From: Inonotus obliquus
Taxonomy: Eukaryota > Basidiomycota > Agaricomycetes > Hymenochaetales > Hymenochaetaceae
DNA: 64,000 nt
Assembly (NCBI GenBank): GCA_032164295.1
Contig: JAJHTX010000010.1
Coordinates: forward strand, 1,612,001 to 1,676,000
Direction of reading: 5' to 3'
Shown here: piece by piece, positions 1-12,200 of the stretch
Position numbering within the stretch: position 1 is the stretch's first letter
How the letters are laid out: every line of letters starts with the position of its first letter
The notes under the pieces: generated by a model
What the model was told of the DNA's origin: nothing
Databases searched by the model: none
The model's input: the letters and a program-made list of their open reading frames with translations, nothing else
Made by a program: the position numbers and the translations under genes

Positions 1-2795
1 AGCACCTCGAACCAGAATAGGAGACGTTGATGCACAAAGTCAGAAACCTTATCGAGCATAGCATGTGACTCTGGAACTTCGAGGAGATGCTGCACCCAGT
101 AAACGCACGCGTATTCTAGGTGAGATGGGATGCGTTCCTTGATACGATCGGCGAGCCCTGGAATGTCGTCGTTGCGGACGAAGGATGACTCCAGATCGCA
201 TATATTGAAACGCAGGAAATCGTTCATGACGACCAAGCATCGTTTGCTAATGAAAGTCCTTGATGCAGGAATGTCAAAACTCCATGGGTCGCTTGATCGT
301 TCAGGTGACATGAGGTAGTCCGAGAAGGACGTATGAAATAAGGCGACGGTCCCTCCCGGCGTGTACGTGATGAAACTGCGAAGGCCCGATAAAACAAAAT
401 GCGACGTTTCATGTTCCTTCCAACCCAGGATACCGTCAATTGCTCTAATCGAAAGCGGGGCCTTGCTGAGAAGGACCAGGGATAAAACTCTAGCAAACCG
501 TTCTCTCGATCTTTCGTCCTTCCACATTATTCCAGAGCGGTCCAGCACGCTTGCGTACATGTCGTCTAGTCCAAATCCAGAGAGTGACTGCGAGTTCTCG
601 ACCAGCTGGTCAAGCAGATTGAATGGATCATTGCTGTATCTGACCGTCTTCACCGCAGTGGAGGCCCAAATGAATAAGCCATTAGCGGCCGCACTGAGTG
701 AGCTCATCTTGTCGTCCCACATCCATTCGGGTGGTACATGCACCTGCTCTCCGATGGTCTTGCGCATTTCAACGTGGAGATAAGAGTGTACGTCTTTCTG
801 ACTTTGGGCAGAGGCAGAGTCGAGCTCCCATATAACCACATTCTTCAGATGAAGAGAAAGGAATTTGTCGATGTCTTTCTCCCTTCGACTTGTTACCAGA
901 AATCGGAAGATGTTGGGTAGATTTGCGAAGCACGTCCGTAAAAGCTCCAGCAGGCCGCGCCTCGACTCGAGCGTCCCACATTCATCGAGAGCATCGAGGA
1001 CGACGAGAATAGGTCCCGGAAAGGATTCCGCAACAGCACGGAGTGGCAGAAGGAGAGTGTCGAACTGATGCACCAGAGGCGCTGTCGCGATGTCTTTGTC
1101 CTTTTCGATGGCCGATATAATGGCCGACCCGATGGACGGGTCGAATAGTGCGAGTTTGTACGCGATAGCTCGGATGACAGTGGACGGATCGCTCTTCCCT
1201 CTCTCAAAGAATAGAAAAGCGCCGAGGCGGGAGACTCCTCGAAAGTGTTCCGCTATTGTTGTGCTCACTGTGCTCTTTCCAGATCCCGGGACTCCGTACA
1301 GCCAGAAGATATTCTGATCTGTCTCCGAAGACGCCCACTTGATGATATCGTTGGTTATCTCCTGACGTGTACCGGGAAGACATTGAGGACGGTCGCCTGC
1401 CTCGAATGGGGCCGGGCTGAGACGCTCCTTAATCCCTGAGGCATTCGGCATTCGTCAGACAAACATCAGAATTTGAATGAAAAGTGTACGTACATATCTC
1501 TTCAATCTTCTGAGATGATCGTGACGAGACAAAAGCAGTATGAAGGGATATACCAGAATGGATACTATTTCTCAATGTGGCCAGGGCCTGTTCATAGCTG
1601 TCGATGGTCCCACTAGCCTTGGTGTCAAGCGCGCGCCCTGAGTAAATGTGTCAGCTGATGGAGGATATACATTCGAGATACGGTCTTACCAAGAAATCCA
1701 TGGCTCACGTAGTGACGGACAAAGTAGCAGCACTCAATGGTCTGCTTCAGGAGCGCCTCTACGGTTTCATGAAGATAGGAAACTTTGTCTTGGAGCGCTT
1801 GTACATTGCGAACGAAGCTGAAGGCGTCGTCCATAGTGCGAACAAGGGCCATGATCCTACTGTCCTTTTCATATACTTTCTTTACCACCTGATAATGTCT
1901 TCGATGCATGCTCTTCGCGTGATAGTAATGGGTATACGTACCGTGTACAGAGCTGAGGCTGCCGTCCATGCTATGGTAAGATAAGGGTGTAACTAGGTTG
2001 CATAAATACGCCATCGCATGCTTGACAACGTTTTGGCACTCACTTGCGATAGAGCATCCATGGCGTCTTTGAAATATTCCAGCTTCGACAGCAGATCGCC
2101 AACTGCACAGTATAGGTCTCCTTGGCTGCTCATCTGAGTCACCCCTGCTGAAACGGACTGCATCTTATCCAATACTCCTTCGGCCCCCGCAATTCCTCGT
2201 CGCTCGACATCGTCTCTGGCAGCCCCGATAGAGTCGCCGGCAGCGGCCACTGAATCGACGTTTTTGACATCCAAGACGATGCTTCCCACAGGTATCGATG
2301 ACCGTCGCGAGGATGACTGGACTTCAAAGCCGGCTAGACATGCACATTAAGCAACCTGAGCACGAGAACCAACATGATCGTGCATTTTTACCTTCTCCAT
2401 TAGCGCATCTCGTCAAGACATCGAGAAACTTGATTTCGAGATATCCCACACATAGATCTCGCCAACTCGAATTGTGCCTGATGGATATTTGAAGAGTCTG
2501 AGTTTCGTCAGAGATAGGGCTACACAACCTTTATTAGATTATGCCAGATCACAAGGGTGACAGACACATACAGGACAAGTGCCTCATTCCAAACAGGAGT
2601 CTTGCTGGCCTTGACTATCATCGTCCGTCGAGTGACATTGCCAAGTTTAACTTCCACGTAAAGATTCGGTACTTTGCGATGTAATCGGTCCATCCATCGG
2701 AGTCCCTCAAGGCGTATAACTAGGCGTAGGATCAACATCAGTCGTCCAATGAGTCAATGTCTGAAGGACGAACCTCGTAGTTCATAGTACTTCAT
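1..2795 (-). CDS. NLR/STAND receptor A (C2-like, helical, NACHT; WD40 part beyond window), partial
   Basis: Fungal NLR-type signal-transducing NTPase, cut by the left edge. Exons by homology with the two neighbouring copies and GT-AG sites: 2795-2774, 2719-2572, 2519-2392, 2333-2044, 1992-1942, 1888-1690, 1637-1494, 1435-1 (running out). Junction phases agree with genes B and C throughout. The start ATG is followed by KYYELR, matching gene C. Exons 1-3 encode a C2-like fold (YVEVKLGNVTRRT, TPVWNE, TLQISIRHDS). Exons 4-7 encode a helical region with the short exon LHPYLTIAW. Exon 8 is the NACHT domain. Sequence from 1 to ~1435 aligns without a gap to 11641-13075 of gene C, so no break is expected. 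An in-frame TGA near 1455 lies inside intron 7. The WD40 exon must lie left of the window. Role as a non-self or damage sensor is inferred from the family, not shown. Confidence 0.88.
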
Positions 2796-3513
2796 AGTCG
2801 TGGTGGATGGAGGAGAAACCCTTTGCCCATCTGCATCTTTCGTCCGATCCCGTCGAGAAGCATGATGGGCATTGATTAGCGCTGGTGTAATAATAGAACC
2901 AATCCACTGCGAGTCGAGTAACGGTGATTATCCGAGGGTCAATGGTTTGTAAAGCCTGACAAGAAACAAATTAGCAATATGAAGGACAAGTGGACTGGAC
3001 CTGGAAACCATGCAGGTATAGGAGGCGCGTGGATGCCAGTATTCCTTCATGATATCCCAGGGCAGAATAAATCAGCCGGTGCACAGACGAAAGAGTTTTA
3101 GGAAGATTTTAGGGTATTGGTGCACAGGTTAGTGGTGACAGGAATGTGAGAGTCGATGTGAGAGAAAAGAGAACCAAACCAGGCCGTTACACAGCCAGAC
3201 GGCAAGAATTTATACCAAACCCTGGTTGGAACGTGAAATCTCTTCATCTGATTGGTGGTGGATTACTATTCTAATGGAGTTTCTGCGAGCGCACTACTAT
3301 CTTTGGAAGCTTTTGTCTAGTAAAGGCAAATTCGGGAGCTCCGCAAAAGTTGTTCATCAAAGTTTTGTCCAACAAAGGGCATGAGATCAGTCTCTATAGG
3401 GTTATGTCTTGAAAGGAAAATTATGTTTACAAAATTGTATCTACATACGCGCACGACGATTATGTATGCGATTGGAACCGTTTGAACAATATCCGGATAT
3501 CCATACAAAGCGG
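2796..3513. other. Intergenic region between NLR A and NLR B
   Basis: About 718 bp separating the start of gene A from the stop of gene B. It should hold the promoter of A and the 3' UTR of B. Sequence 2796-2950 resembles 14430-14540 upstream of gene C (the shared run reading agaagcatgatgggcattga), so the promoter duplicated with the gene. No ORF or repeat was recognised. Confidence 0.6.
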
Positions 3514-6500
3514 CTACTGCGCTGTTTGCCACTGCGTGAAGCACTCCGTCCATCGCGCACCGAGAGACGCACCGGTGAAATCAAGCTTTGTGTAGAATTC
3601 GCAGCTAAAGATGCCGGCGCTTTGAGGTCGCCAAAGTGTTGTCCGAAGATCAGGAGGGATCCACAATAGCAACTCGCGCCGGCCATGTCCCGGCAGTATC
3701 CAACCATTATCACTCAAGACCCACCCCGGCAAACTCTCGTCCTTGGGCGCAGAGATGACTGCGGGACCGCAATTGCTCTCGTCAGATGCATGAAGAATGT
3801 TCGATACGTCCCACAGTCTAATTGTATTGTCGTACGAACCCGAAATGAGCCGCGAGCCATTATGGGACAATGCAAGAGATGTGACTCCATCCGCGTGCCC
3901 CTCAAGTATTTCGATGTTCAATCTGCTTTCCACATCCCAAATTCGTATCGCGCCGTCCGCAGACCCCGAAATGACGTGTTTGCCATCAAGCGCAAAAAGC
4001 ACACATAAGACGGATTGTGTATGTCCCTTCAAAGGCTCGCCGATCATCTGCTGAGTCTCCACATCCCAGATAATTATGGTTGTGTCGTTGGAACCCGAAG
4101 CAATCCGTGTACCATCCAGGGAGAAGCTGACAGAGCGAACTTTAGCAGAATGTCCCGTCAAATGCTCGGAGATGCATTTCCATGTTTCTGTATCCCAAAT
4201 TCTAATCGTATTGTCGCCTGAGCCCGATACCAGCATCTTTCCATCAGGGGAAAATGTCACCGAGAATACAGCACCAGTGTGAGCGTCCAACGGACCAGCG
4301 ACAGGTGACCCGGTTTCCAACTCCCATACCCTGATCGTATTATCCTTGGATCCAGAAGCAAACATGGAACCATCCGGTGACAATGCAAAGCACCAAACTT
4401 CGCGGGTGTGCCCCTCCAGAGAATCGAGAATCATCGCACCATCCTCTGCCTTCCAAACCTTGATCGTTCCATCACCTGAGCCTGAGATGATTCGCAAGCC
4501 ATCGAGGGAGAAGAGTACACAGTTAACGTCGCCATTGTGACCCAGAAGAGGTCCTGATACAATTCCCTTGTTCTCGGCATCCCAAAGTAGGATTGACTTG
4601 TCCACAGAAGCAGACGCAATACGACTTGCATCGGGGGAAAGCGCGACTGACATGACAGCAGCTGTATGCCCTGATGATTGTTGCGACTCATCTACTCTAG
4701 TAGCGACATCCCATATCCGCACAGTCTTGTCGAGGGAGCCCGAAACGATGTAATTTCCGTCAGGACACCATGCGATGGACCAGACTGTGCTCGAGTGTCC
4801 CCTCAAAGGGCCAGAAGCGACCTGTCCGGTTTCCGTATCCCAAATAATTAATGTACTGTCCGCGGATCCAGAAACAATGCGAGTGCCACAAGGGGAATAA
4901 GCGACAGTCAAGACGACTAGCGAGTGTCCGGACAATGTTGAAATAACATCCCCGCTTGCCACCTCCCAGATTTTAATCGTATTATCACGGGAACCAGAGA
5001 CGACATGCGTGCTATCTGGGGAGTATGCGACGGACTGAACCCAGTCAGAATGGCCTGTGAAAGGCGCAGAAACAGGTTCTCCACTCTTCACGTCCCAGAT
5101 GATGATCGTCTTGTCATCTGAGCCCGATGCCAGCTGCGCGCCGTCAGGAGAGAATGCAACGGAGTTGACAGCACCGGTGTGCACAGTCCAGGGATCACCA
5201 ACGGGTTCTCCTTTCTCAGCATTCCAAATAATGATACTATTGTCGTCGGACCCGGATGCGATGATCGTTCCGTCAGGTGGATATACAACGGAACAGACAC
5301 CCTTTTTATGGCCGGAAAGTGGACCCAGAATCAGCTCTCCCGTCTCGGCGTCCCATACTCGTATCATGCAGTCAAAAGAACCCGACACAATCCTCCTTCC
5401 ATCTCGCGAAAAGCAGACGGATGCTACGATAACGGAGTCGCCCAAGAATAGTGCACAAATTTCTTCTCCGCTAGCGAGGTCCCAGATCCTGATGCTGCCA
5501 TCTCGAGAGGCCGTCGCAACGCGTTTTCCGTCTGGTGAGAATGCGACGGAGTATACATGGTCGGAATGGCCGTCTAGCACCTTCAGGTACATTGGAGGCC
5601 TTTTCACACCCGTCCGTTCAACCCTTACCAAAGCAGCGCAAAGCTCGAAGTAGTGTTGAGCAACTTGTGAGTCATACTTCGCAAGAGGGATCATGGAGAC
5701 ATAGATGTGCGGTGTGCATTGGGAGTTAGCTGGGGCATATATGTTCACAAGGTTACTGGCATCCCGTAAGAATGCAGACAACTCCGGGCTGCAAGACTGC
5801 TTACTAGTTAGTTACATGAATGCAAGACTAACGAGTGACCTACTTCAGCCCACCTGGCAGCATCCGACAACCCACGGCTAGCAACTCGGTAGAAGGCCTT
5901 GACCAGGCTCAGCACCTCCAACCAGAACAGGAGACGTCGATGCGCAAAGTCAGAAACCTTCTCGAGCATAACATGTGACTCTTGAACGTCAAGGAGATGC
6001 TGTACCCAATAGATGCACACGTATTCCAGGTGAGATGGGATGCGTTCCTTGATAAGATCGGCAAGCCCTGGGACATCGTCGTTGAGGACGAAGGATGACT
6101 CCAGATCGCATATGTTGAAGCGCAGGAGTTCCGCCATGATAGTAAAACATCTCTCAGCGGTGATATGACTCGCCTCAGGGATATCCACAAACCATGGATC
6201 ATTGGCGCGCTCCGATGACATGAGGTAGTCTGAAAACGAGGTGTGGAAGAGGCTGACAGTGCCTCCCTCCGTATATGCGATTAGGCTACGAAGATTTGAC
6301 AAGATAAGGCGTGATGACTCGTGCCGCTTCCATCCGAGAATACCGTCAATTGTTTCTATTGAGAGCGGAACCTTGCTGAGGAGGACTAGAGCTAGAATCT
6401 TCCTAAACCGGTCCTTCAGTCTTTTGTTCTCCCACTTAATCCCCGAGTTTCGCAGCACCGACGCGTACAGATCGTCTAGTCCGAATCCAGAAAGCGACCT

Positions 6501-8738
6501 CGAGTCCTCAACCAGAAGGTTGAGCTGGTAGAATGGGTCGCCACTGTCTCTCACAGTTTTCACTGCGGTCGAGGCCCATATAAACAAACCATTAGCCGCC
6601 TCTCCAAGCGATTTAGTCTTCTCTTCTAAAATCCATTCCTCTGGAGCATCCACCTTCCTCTCTCTGAAAGTGGAATCCATTTCTGCGGAAAGGTAGACAA
6701 CTACATCCTGCCGACTGGTTTCAGTTGCGCTGTCCAATTCTAACACATGCACGGATTCCGGACGCGAGGAAATAAATGCGTCAATATCCGGCTCTCTTCT
6801 GCTGGTAATACAACAACGGAGGAAGTTGGGTAGCTTTGGGAAGTCTTGTAGAAGGAAGCTTATTAGACCGCGCCGCTCCTGTGCCGTCCCGCATTCATCA
6901 AGAGCATCGAGGGCAATAAAAATGGGTCCTGATGCCGGCTTCGCGGCAGCGTCAAGCGGACGTAGCAAGAGCTTCGTGAATTGCACCGCCGGAGACGCCG
7001 TCAAAATGTCCCTGTCATTCTCGATCTCGGATAGAATACTCAATCCGATGGAGGGATCAAACAGCGCAAGCTTGTACGCGATCGTCCTGATGACCGAGGA
7101 CGGCTCGCTCTTCCCTCTCTCGAAGAATAGAAAGGCACCAAGTCGAGACATTTCCCGGAGCTGGTTCGCAATCGTCGTGCTGACGGTACTCTTTCCCGAG
7201 CCGGCAACACCGTGCAACCAGAGAGTGGTTTGGTTCGTATCCGAAAAGAACCACTTGATGATTTCCTGTCTGACTTTTATTCGTGTCTCAGGTAGGCAAA
7301 GAGGGCGATTAAAGGCCTCAAACAATGCTGGATCTAGACGTTCGCGTAGCACTGATAGACGCTGGTGGTGCACTAATCATTGCTGTCTCAGTAAAGCCTC
7401 ATAATGAGATGATTGAATTGCGCACGAATTTCATTAATCTCCTGCGACATCCGTGATGATACAATGGCAGTTTGGAGAATCGTGCCAGAATCGATCTGGT
7501 CCCTGAATTGCCTCAGCGCAGCCTCAAACTCGTCGATCTTTTCCATGGTGCCGATTTCCAGCATCCGCCCTGAACGGTGTTATTCATCGTTAGGGCAACT
7601 CCGGAGGGACGACTTACCGAAGAAGCTACGTCGCACATACTGACGAACGAACACGCAGCATTCTGTGATCTGCTTCAGGAGGTCCTGGATTGACTGCCGA
7701 AGACTCAACACCTTGCCATTAATCTCATCCCTCTCGCGGACAAATGAGAAGGCGTCTCCCATGGATTGTACGAGAAGGACAATCTTCTTGTCTGTTTGGA
7801 ATGTATGATCAACCGCCTGCAAATCAGAACGGATGAGCTATTGAAATGACAGTTTGAACACGAATTGATAAGCACCTCGTACAAACCGGTGACTAGTGAA
7901 CACGCTACAGTCAAGAATGGGTGTATCTATCAATGTGCATCAGCATCAGGTTTGCTGCACGACGAAGGATATCAGTGTACTTACTTCGGACACAGCGTCC
8001 ATGACACCCTGAAGCACCTTTAATCTCGACAGCAGCTCTCCAATGGCATGGTACAGTTCTCCCTGCCTGCCCAACAGAGAAACACCATCACTTATTGATT
8101 GTGAGGTTCCAGCAAAATTTGCCGTCCGCACAAGTCCACGTTCCTGAACAGCATCAACAGCTGTCACAAGGCTCTGCTCTGCATTGACCATAACATTAGA
8201 CACTTCCAGGTGTAGAAAGAGAGTGCCTCTAGTCATAATCTTTGTCGTAGACCTCGACGAGAGCGTCAAAGAAGCTACAAACATTGCCTAATTAGCAATG
8301 CGGTTGGAGTAAGAAAATGTTGCAATTCTACTTTCGCCGCTTTTACATCTCTCCAACAGATCGGAAATCTTCATACTGGCAGTCCCTATACATGGGTGGA
8401 AGAAGATTGCCGAATGTTTAAGGGTGATTTCGAATGTCGCAGAATCATCCGAGGACGAGCTGAGCGTACTGCACATCAGAACTGGCACGGAAGTTTACGG
8501 TCTGCTTACAATGCAAGAGACTCGTCCCAGATCGGGGAAGTACTCTTCTTGATGATTCTAGTCCTCTGGGTGAAATCGCCGAGTCGTACTTTCACGTAAG
8601 GATCGGGTGCTTTGCTGCGTAGCGGATGATCGAGCTGCAAGCCCTCAGCTCGTAATACTGGAGAAAATGTTAGACTAGAATAGCCGAAGAGGTATAGCGA
8701 GAGCAGAGCACACCTTTCAGTGAGTACGCGATGGACAT
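3514..8738 (-). CDS. NLR/STAND receptor B: C2-like, helical, NACHT, 14 WD40 repeats
   Basis: Complete nine-exon gene, 1594 codons. Exons: 8738-8714, 8657-8510, 8468-8332, 8274-7985, 7926-7876, 7816-7618, 7569-7426, 7351-5844, 5796-3514; introns are 41-74 bp and every junction keeps frame. Residues ~1-100 are C2-like (PDPYVKVRLGDFTQRT, SPIWDES, ATFEITLKHS). Residues ~100-330 are helical with the hallmark IHPFLTVAC. The NACHT domain has Walker A GVAGSGKST, Walker B FIALDALDECG and sensor motif ITSRRE. Fourteen WD40 repeats follow from ~residue 912, each with GH...WD spacing, enough for two seven-bladed propellers. The tail contains GWILPGHGRRELLLW. Fungal NLRs of this build oligomerise through NACHT and sense ligands through WD40 repeats. 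The N-terminal C2-like part would be the effector or membrane module, which is inference. It is diverged from A and C at every domain. Confidence 0.92.
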
Positions 8739-9266
8739 GGTGGTCAGGAACGAGGAGGTGCCTTGTGCCCTACCCCGTCCCCTTCCCTTATGTACCGCTG
8801 AGAAATATGATAGACGCCGGTGTAAAAATAGATTCAGGCCCGACCAATAAAGTTATGGGATCATCCGACAGCAAAAGCTTCTACTGCTTTACTGCGTATT
8901 GATGAGGGCATGGGACTAGTTTGATCTGGAACTCTACAGTATGGGAATCTGTAAACACTGACCATTTTACATGGGGATATTAGGCATCAAGCAGTAAATA
9001 CTAAATAGGCAGGGTAACGTATATACCCAAAGTGTACAGACATGAAGAATGCCTGTGCCAGGTTCTTTGACTTTAGCTGTATTATGGAATTCCCTGTAGC
9101 TGTAAATTTCTCAGGCAAACGGGTTGAGAACTATCAGAGAAAGCTCCGGGATTTTTCATTGCCATAATACTCCGACCTTTTCCCATATATGTCTGCGAGA
9201 TTTTAGAGATCTGATACCAATCAACATAGTCGGGAAATCATTATTAGTTTTTATCTAATCTAGTAA
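8739..9266. other. Intergenic region between NLR B and NLR C
   Basis: About 528 bp with the likely promoter of B and 3' end of C. The ORF from 8720 on the plus strand looks like chance. Nothing else was recognised. Confidence 0.6.
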
Positions 9267-12200
9267 CTAGGTATGTATGAAGCACTTCGTCCACCGCTCA
9301 CCAAGAGCTGCACCGGTAAAACTAAGTCTCGTCGAAAACTCGCAACTGAAAACGCCAGTGTTTCGGGGTCGCCAAAGTGTTGCACGAAGGTCAGGAGGGA
9401 TCCATAAGATCAACTCACGTCGGCCATGTCCGGGAAGAATCCATCCTCCATCCAACTCCCATTTCGACAAGTCTTCATTCCCATCCGGAGTGAGACTGCC
9501 ATCGCTCTCGTCAGACGGTCGAAGTAGGTGCGATACGTCCCACATTCTAATGATGTTGTCGTAAGAACCTGAAACGAGTCGTGAGCCATCAGGGAACAAG
9601 GCAAGAGACACGACGGAGCTCGTGTGTCCCTCGAGAGTTTCGATGTTTGATCCGCTTTCCACGTGCCATATTCGTATCGTGGTGTCCGTAGATCCCGAAA
9701 TGATGTATTTTCCATCAAGAGAGAAAATGACAGAAATGACATTGTTCATATGTCCTTTTAAAGGATTGCCGACCATCTGTTGAGTCTGTACATCCCAGAT
9801 AATTATAGTTCTGTCCAATGAACCCGAAGCCATCCGCGTGCCATCAGGTGAGAAGCATACAGAAATAACTCCATCGGTATGCCCCGTCAAAGGTTTGGAT
9901 TTGCATTCCCAGGTGATCGTGTCCCAAACTCGAATCGTCTTGTCTTCTGAACCCGACACGAGCAGCTTGCCATCGGGAGAGAATGCTACTGACCAGATAC
10001 CATCCGAATGGCCATGAAGCGGACCAGCGATGAGTGCTCCGGACTTCAAATCCCATATCCTGATCGTTCTATCCTTGGAGCCAGAGGCAACCGTCGAACC
10101 ATCCGGTGTTAACGCGATGCACCAAATTTCGTCAGTGTGTCCCTCTAGTGGACCCAGAATCATCGCACCATCCTTGGTATCCCAAACCCTGATCGTTCTG
10201 TCATCCGAGCCCGATATGAGCAGTGAACCGTCCAACGAGAATACTACACAGTTAACGTCGCTATTGTGACCCAGAAGAGGCCCTAATATAACTTCCCCGT
10301 TCTCGGCATCCCAAACTATGATCGACCCGTCCACAGACGCGGATGCGATTCGACTAGCATCAGGGGAAATCGCGACCGACGTAACAGCAGCGGTATGTCC
10401 TGAGGATTGTTCCGGATTGTCTACTCTGGCAGTGGCATCCCAAATCCTCACTGTCTTGTCATCGGAACCCGAGGTGATGTATTTTCCGTCACGCGACCAC
10501 GCGACAGACCAGACTATGCTCGAGTGACCCTTGAAAGGACCGGACGCGACCTGTCCAGTTTTGGAATCCCATATTATTAGTGTATTGTCATCAGATCCAG
10601 AGACGATGCGAGTGCCACAGGGAGAGTATGCGACAGAAATGACTTGTAACGAGTGACCAGACAAAGTAAAAATAACGCTCCCGCTTTCCACATCCCAAAT
10701 TTTGATCACTGTATCACGAGAACCAGAGACGACATGGTCGCCATCCGGAGAGAACGCAACGGAGTAAACCCAATCAGAATGGCCATGTAAGGGCTTGTAA
10801 AGAGGTCGTCCGTTCTCCACGTCCCAGATAATAACTGTCATGTCATCCGAGCCTGACACCAACCGCGCGCCATTAGGGGAAAATGCAACGGAATTAACTT
10901 CGCTGGTATGCCCCATCAGGGGATCCCCAATGGGTTTTCCTTTCTCGGCATCCCAGATGATGATAGTTCCGTCGGCAGATCCAGATGCGATTTGCGTTCC
11001 GTCAGGCGAAAATACGACAGACCAAATACTCTCTTCGTGGCCAGAAAGTGGGCCTAGGATCAACTCGCCTGTCTCAGCATCCCATACTCTTATCGTGCAG
11101 TCCCACGAACCCGACACAATGCGCCTCCCATCTGTCGAGAAACAAATTGAAGTGACGGCGTTGGAATGTCCCGTCAAGGGAGAACAAATTTCTTCCCCAC
11201 TAGCGACCTCCCAGATTCTGATTGTTCCATCCACAGAAGCTGATGCAATGTGCTTTCGATTTGGTGAGAAGGCGACGGAATAGACTGCGCCGGAATGGCC
11301 GTCGAACACCTTCAAGTGCATCGCAGGCTTTCTGATACCTTCCCGTTTGACAGACACGAAGGCAACACATCGCTCGAGGTAATGCCGTGCAACCTGAGAA
11401 TCATCCTTCGCGAGGGGTATCATGGAGACATAGATGTGTGGGGTACATTGGGAAATAGCCGGGGCGAATGTACTTGCAAGATCACTGGCATCCCGTAGGA
11501 ACGCAGAAATTTCCGCGCTGCAGGGCTAGTTCATGGTTAGATACACGAATTGTGAGAATGGCGAATAACGTACTTCAGCCCACTTAGCAGCATCCAGCAA
11601 CGCACGGCTAGCAATCCGGTAGAAGGCCTTGACGAGGCTGAGCACCTCGAACCAGAATAGGAGACGTAGATACGCAAAGTCAGAAACCTTATCGAGCATA
11701 GCATGTGACACTGGAACTTCGAGGAGATGCTGCACCCAGTAAACGCACGCGTATTCTAGGTGAGATGGGATGCGTTCCTTGATACGATTGGCGAGCCCTG
11801 ACACGTCGTCGTTACGGACGTAGGATGACTCCAGATCGCATATATTGAAACACAGGAGGTCTGCCATGACAACAAAGCATCGTTCGCTAATGAAAGTCCT
11901 TGATGCAGGAATGTCAATACTCCATGGGTCGCTTGATCGTTCAGGTGACATAAGGTAGTCCGAGAAGGACGTATGAAATAAGGCGACGGTCCCTCCTGGC
12001 GTGTACGTGATGAAACTGCGAAGGCCCGATAAAACAAAATGCGACGTTTCATGTTCCTTCCAACCCAGAATACCGTCAATTGCTTTAATGGAAAGCGGCG
12101 CCTTGCTGAGAAGGACCAGGGCTAAAACTTCTGCAAATCGGTCTCTCGATCTTTCGTCCTTCCACATTATTCCAGAGCGGTCCAGCACGCTTGCGTACAT

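Noticed and set aside
1436..1493. In-frame TGA in gene A as a pseudogene mark
   Set aside because: It lies within intron 7, whose donor and acceptor are conserved in all three genes.
5057..5653. 198-codon plus-strand ORF and similar ORFs opposite the WD40 exons
   Set aside because: Shadow frames of the repetitive WD40 coding strand; no domain and opposite to a well-supported gene.
3514..11423. Regular ~129-bp periodic repeats resembling a CRISPR or satellite array
   Set aside because: They encode WD40 repeats in one continuous frame with divergent copies.
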